Assembly (NCBI GenBank): GCA_902767025.1
Contig: CACXFZ010000083.1
Span: 1-7,782, forward strand
Direction: 5' to 3'
Origin: an uncultured Coriobacteriaceae bacterium
GTDB taxonomy: Bacteria > Actinomycetota > Coriobacteriia > Coriobacteriales > Eggerthellaceae
DNA length: 7,782 bases
Below are positions 5,545 through 7,782 of this stretch, piece by piece (positions within the stretch are counted from its first letter, which is position 1; every line of letters begins with the position of its first letter). The notes below the pieces were generated by a model. It saw only the letters and a list, made by a program, of their open reading frames with translations. It did not search any database and was not told the origin of the DNA. The translations under genes were made by a program, and so were the position numbers.

Positions 5545-6780
5545 TTACTGCAGGGATGCGCCGGGGCGCTGCGCCAGGAACGGGCGCACATGCACGGGGG
5601 CGCCTGCGGCAAGCCCCTCGGCGTTGCGGTCGATTTCGATGTACCCGTCCGCTGCGCACAACTGCGAGATCAGGCCCGACTTGCTGCGGATGGGGACGGC
5701 GCGCAAACCCTCTTCGGCCCGCTCGAGGCGCACCGGCACCAGCTCGGTTCGCCCGTGGTTCGAAGGAAGGCCCTGCGTCAGCGTGGCTGGCAGGGGCAGG
5801 GAAAGCGCTGTGGCGGGTGCGAGCAGCGGAGCGACCAGCTCCAGGAACATGAAGTAGGCGGCAACGGGATGCCCGGGCAGGCCGAACGCGGGCGTGCCGT
5901 CGATGCTGGCGCACATCGTGGGCTTGCCGGGCTTGACGGCGATGCCATGGAACAGGAGCTCGCCCAGCTGCCCCAGCACGCGCGCGGTGTTGTCCTTCTG
6001 GCCCGCCGACGACCCGCCCGAAACCAGCACCATGTCGCAGGTTGCGAGCGCCTCGCGCACCGTTGCCAGCAGTTCGTCGAAGTCGTCGGGCACGATGGGG
6101 AAGCGCATGGTTTGAGCACCGCAGGCCTCCACGGCGCTTGCCAGCAGCGGCGTGTTCACGTCGCGCATCTGCGAGGCGACGGGCGTAGCGGCCACGTCGA
6201 CGATCTCGTCGCCGGTGGAGATGATGCCCACCGTTGGGCGCGCATGCACGCGGCAGGCGGTCCGTCCCAGGCTCGCCAGCGTGCCCACATGGTGGGATTG
6301 CAGCAGCGAACCTTCGCGGATCAGCACGCTGCCAGGCGCGATGTCGTCGTTCTCGAACACGATGCCATCTCCCGGCGCGGCCGCGCGGGCCACGCCGATG
6401 GTGCCGTCGCCGTACTCTTCGCAATACTCAAGCATCACCACGGCGTCGGCCCCGGCTGGGACCTTGCCGCCGGTGGGGATGCGCATGCAGGTTCCCGGAT
6501 CAACGCTCGTCTGCACGTCCTGGCCCATCTCCACCTCGCCGGCGAGTGCGAGCAGCGCGGGCAGCGCATCGGAGCACCCGAACGTGTCTGCGGCGCACAC
6601 CGCGAATCCGTCCACGGTGGAACGGTCGAAGGGGGGCACGCCTTCCGCGGCCACGATGTCTTCTGCCAGCACGCGCCCGGCCGCCTGGTCGAAGGGGATG
6701 TCTTCGCAGACGTCGTTCAGGCGCGCGAACCGTGTGCGCACCAGCGACCGTGCTTCTTCGAGGGAGACAACTTCGAGCAC
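5545..6780 (-). CDS. moeA: Molybdopterin molybdenumtransferase MoeA (stand-alone)
   Basis: A 411-residue MoeA of normal length, catalysing metal insertion into MPT-AMP in molybdenum or tungsten cofactor synthesis. Motifs in order: PPFDRSTVDGFAV (Asp57, catalytic region), MRIPTGGKVPAGADAVVMLE ~99-118, FENDDIAPG ~142-150, IISTGDEIV ~186-194, VSGGSSAGQKD ~253-263, VKPGKP ~282-287, GLPGHPVAAYF ~300-310, and the C-terminal barrel to the end (IRSKSGLISQL, ADGYIEI). The start is a GTG with AAAGGA 6 nt upstream. It differs strongly from its downstream neighbour, so the two are old paralogues and not a recent duplication. Two MoeA copies in one operon suggest division of labour, for example Mo versus W, as proposed for archaeal MoeA pairs. 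It lies 43 nt after the membrane-protein gene and is co-transcribed with it. Confidence 0.93.
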   Translation of the reverse strand: MLEVVSLEEARSLVRTRFARLNDVCEDIPFDQAAGRVLAEDIVAAEGVPPFDRSTVDGFAVCAADTFGCSDALPALLALAGEVEMGQDVQTSVDPGTCMRIPTGGKVPAGADAVVMLEYCEEYGDGTIGVARAAAPGDGIVFENDDIAPGSVLIREGSLLQSHHVGTLASLGRTACRVHARPTVGIISTGDEIVDVAATPVASQMRDVNTPLLASAVEACGAQTMRFPIVPDDFDELLATVREALATCDMVLVSGGSSAGQKDNTARVLGQLGELLFHGIAVKPGKPTMCASIDGTPAFGLPGHPVAAYFMFLELVAPLLAPATALSLPLPATLTQGLPSNHGRTELVPVRLERAEEGLRAVPIRSKSGLISQLCAADGYIEIDRNAEGLAAGAPVHVRPFLAQRPGASLQ

Positions 6781-6823
6781 TTCGTGTCCTTTCTTCCGCG
6801 TGCCGGCCCACCTGCAGGCGGCG

Positions 6824-7348
6824 CTACAGCACCACGTTGAACAGCAGCAAACACGCGAGCACCATCGCGAGGATGGCCACGCCCGCGCGCAGCACGCTGC
6901 GGTATTTCCGGTCGATGTTCAGGTCCTTCAGCAGCGACTTCGATCCCGTCCAGGCATGTACAGCAAGTGCTGCAACGAGTGCGATGGCCACTGCGGTGCC
7001 CAAGGGCGAATAGACGGCGGACGCCAGGTCGAGCTCGCGCACGCGCAGGATGTGAAGCAGCACTACGGCGAGCAGGACGATGCCCGTGACCCACTTCAGC
7101 AGAAGGTGCTGCCGCTTCTTGCGACTGGGCGGGCGCACGGTATCGGTGAGCTGCTCGTAGCTGGTGGCGATGCTTGCCACAACATGCACGCCCACCAGCG
7201 CCATGCCCAGCCACAGCACGTACGATGCCACGGCCGAAAAGGAAAGCGGGCTCGAAAACGTGCCCAGCACCGCATGCACCAGGAACAGGCACAGGATGAC
7301 GGCCGACACGATGCCGTTGACCGTTCTTGCTGTGCTTCGCCGTTTCAT
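6824..7348 (-). CDS. Five-helix membrane protein, candidate diheme cytochrome b-like
   Basis: A 174-residue integral membrane protein with five predicted helices (~8-30, 37-60, 82-103, 112-134, 150-173) and a basic loop (RPPSRKKRQ) after helix 2, which is probably cytoplasmic. Four histidines sit one per helix in helices 1-4: His25 (FLVHAVLG), His55 (VGVHVVAS), His99 (LLHILR) and His131 (AVHAWTGSK). This layout, small size and H-x-W-T-G-S-K end of helix 4 recall FrdC/SdhC-type diheme anchors of fumarate reductase/succinate dehydrogenase, in which paired histidines from helices bind two b hemes. I infer the similarity from topology only; overall sequence identity is not recognisable to me. No flavoprotein or iron-sulphur partner is encoded in the window. 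It lies between the ABC ATPase (46 nt upstream) and moeA. No convincing Shine-Dalgarno precedes the ATG at 7348, so another start or coupling to the upstream gene is possible. Confidence 0.6.
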   Translation of the reverse strand: MKRRSTARTVNGIVSAVILCLFLVHAVLGTFSSPLSFSAVASYVLWLGMALVGVHVVASIATSYEQLTDTVRPPSRKKRQHLLLKWVTGIVLLAVVLLHILRVRELDLASAVYSPLGTAVAIALVAALAVHAWTGSKSLLKDLNIDRKYRSVLRAGVAILAMVLACLLLFNVVL

Positions 7349-7394
7349 AGGGGTATTCTACTGCCGCCTTGCGGCGCTGTCCGTGTCGAGTGCG

Positions 7395-7782
7395 TTACAA
7401 CTGCCAGTACGACAGGAAGGAGCGGCCTGCGTCGGTCGAAGGCCGCAAGAGCACGTCGTCGATCGGCCCTTCCTCGACCACACGTCCCTTGTCCAGCATC
7501 ACGGCCCGCTCGGCAATGCGCTTGGCCTGCGCGGGTGCGTGGGTGGCCACCACGGTCAGGCACTGCGTGCGCGCGCGGTAGGATGCGAGGGCGCGTTCCA
7601 CCTGCAGGGTGCCTTCGACGTCCATCGATGCGGTGGGCTCGTCGAGCAGCACCACGTCCAGGTCGCGCACCAGGATGCGCGCCAGAGCCACGCGCTGGGC
7701 CTCGCCGCCGGAAAGCGTGTTTCCGTGTGCCTGCTGCATGCGCTCCATGCCCACTTCTTCGAGCGCGTGTTGCACGCGCTCC
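7395..7782 (-). CDS. ABC transporter ATP-binding protein, tungstate/molybdate type (5' end outside window)
   Basis: The last ~128 codons of an ABC ATPase; the Walker A and Q-loop half lies outside the right edge. Visible: signature LSGGEAQRVALARIL, Walker B DVVLLDEPTAS, D-loop region SMDVEGT, switch histidine in VVATHAP, then a tail HAPAQAKRIAERAVMLDKGR and VVEEGP typical of importers. The ending FLSYWQL after a 'GR-V-E-GP...DVLLRPSTDAGRSF' stretch fits the short-tailed ATPases of TupC/WtpC-like and related importers; it has no extra C-terminal regulatory domain of the ModC type (stop soon after). The substrate is inferred from the two moeA genes downstream, so tungstate or molybdate is likely. 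The GTG at 7775 is not the real start: reading frame and homology extend beyond the window. It drives energy for uptake with a permease and binding protein expected upstream. Confidence 0.8.
   Translation of the reverse strand, partial: ERVQHALEEVGMERMQQAHGNTLSGGEAQRVALARILVRDLDVVLLDEPTASMDVEGTLQVERALASYRARTQCLTVVATHAPAQAKRIAERAVMLDKGRVVEEGPIDDVLLRPSTDAGRSFLSYWQL

Noticed and set aside
3538..6840. 1100-codon open frame on the plus strand, antisense to both moeA genes
   Set aside because: It lies wholly opposite two well-supported MoeA genes, is His/Ala/Arg/Val-rich as expected from a reversed GC-rich coding frame, and shows no domain motif.
7363..7375. Small GCCGC/GCGGC hairpin between the ABC ATPase and membrane-protein genes
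   Set aside because: Five base pairs, no U-tract, and the genes appear to be one operon; probably chance in GC-rich sequence.

Overview
The window is GC-rich (roughly 60-65 % by eye) and bacterial. It holds eight protein genes, two of them cut by the window edges, and one family of short palindromic repeats. Several features point to an anaerobic gut actinobacterium of the Eggerthellaceae/Coriobacteriia type (inference; no rRNA or marker gene is present). These are the high GC, a secreted C1 peptidase with a lectin-like domain and a TGD-type C-terminal anchor, tandem moeA genes with a tungstate-type ABC ATPase, and a small multihistidine membrane protein. Such organisms depend heavily on molybdenum or tungsten enzymes for anaerobic respiration.

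Left part (1-1321, minus strand). The 5' part of a Fic-family gene leaves the window at base 1. Beside it is a two-gene toxin-antitoxin operon: a small ribbon-helix-helix-like antitoxin followed by an overlapping PIN-domain (VapC-like) ribonuclease. The operon has a well-formed sigma-70-type promoter with a direct-repeat candidate operator over its -10/start region. It lies between two related 31-bp palindromes, a perfect one upstream (1291-1321) and a degenerate one that begins directly after the toxin stop codon (455-485).

Middle (1330-3436, plus strand). A divergent promoter drives one large gene for a secreted papain-like (C1) cysteine peptidase. It has an intact Gln-Cys-His-Asn site, a lectin-like domain, a long acidic low-complexity stalk and a C-terminal membrane anchor. 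The protein looks designed to be displayed on the cell surface.

Convergent spacer (3437-3579). Almost the whole gap between the peptidase gene and the moe genes is a cluster of REP/BIME-like repeats. It contains a perfect 28-nt inverted pair plus partial copies. The pair is oriented so that each of the two converging transcripts ends in the same hairpin.

Right part (3580-7782, minus strand). A tightly spaced operon runs in the order ABC ATPase (tungstate/molybdate type, 5' end outside the window), a five-helix membrane protein with histidines placed like a diheme cytochrome b, a stand-alone MoeA, and a second MoeA fused to a cytoplasmic periplasmic-binding-protein-like oxyanion domain. Together they suggest uptake of the metal oxyanion, sensing or channelling of it, and insertion into molybdopterin, with a possible redox membrane partner. 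No tRNA, rRNA, CRISPR array or transposase gene was seen.
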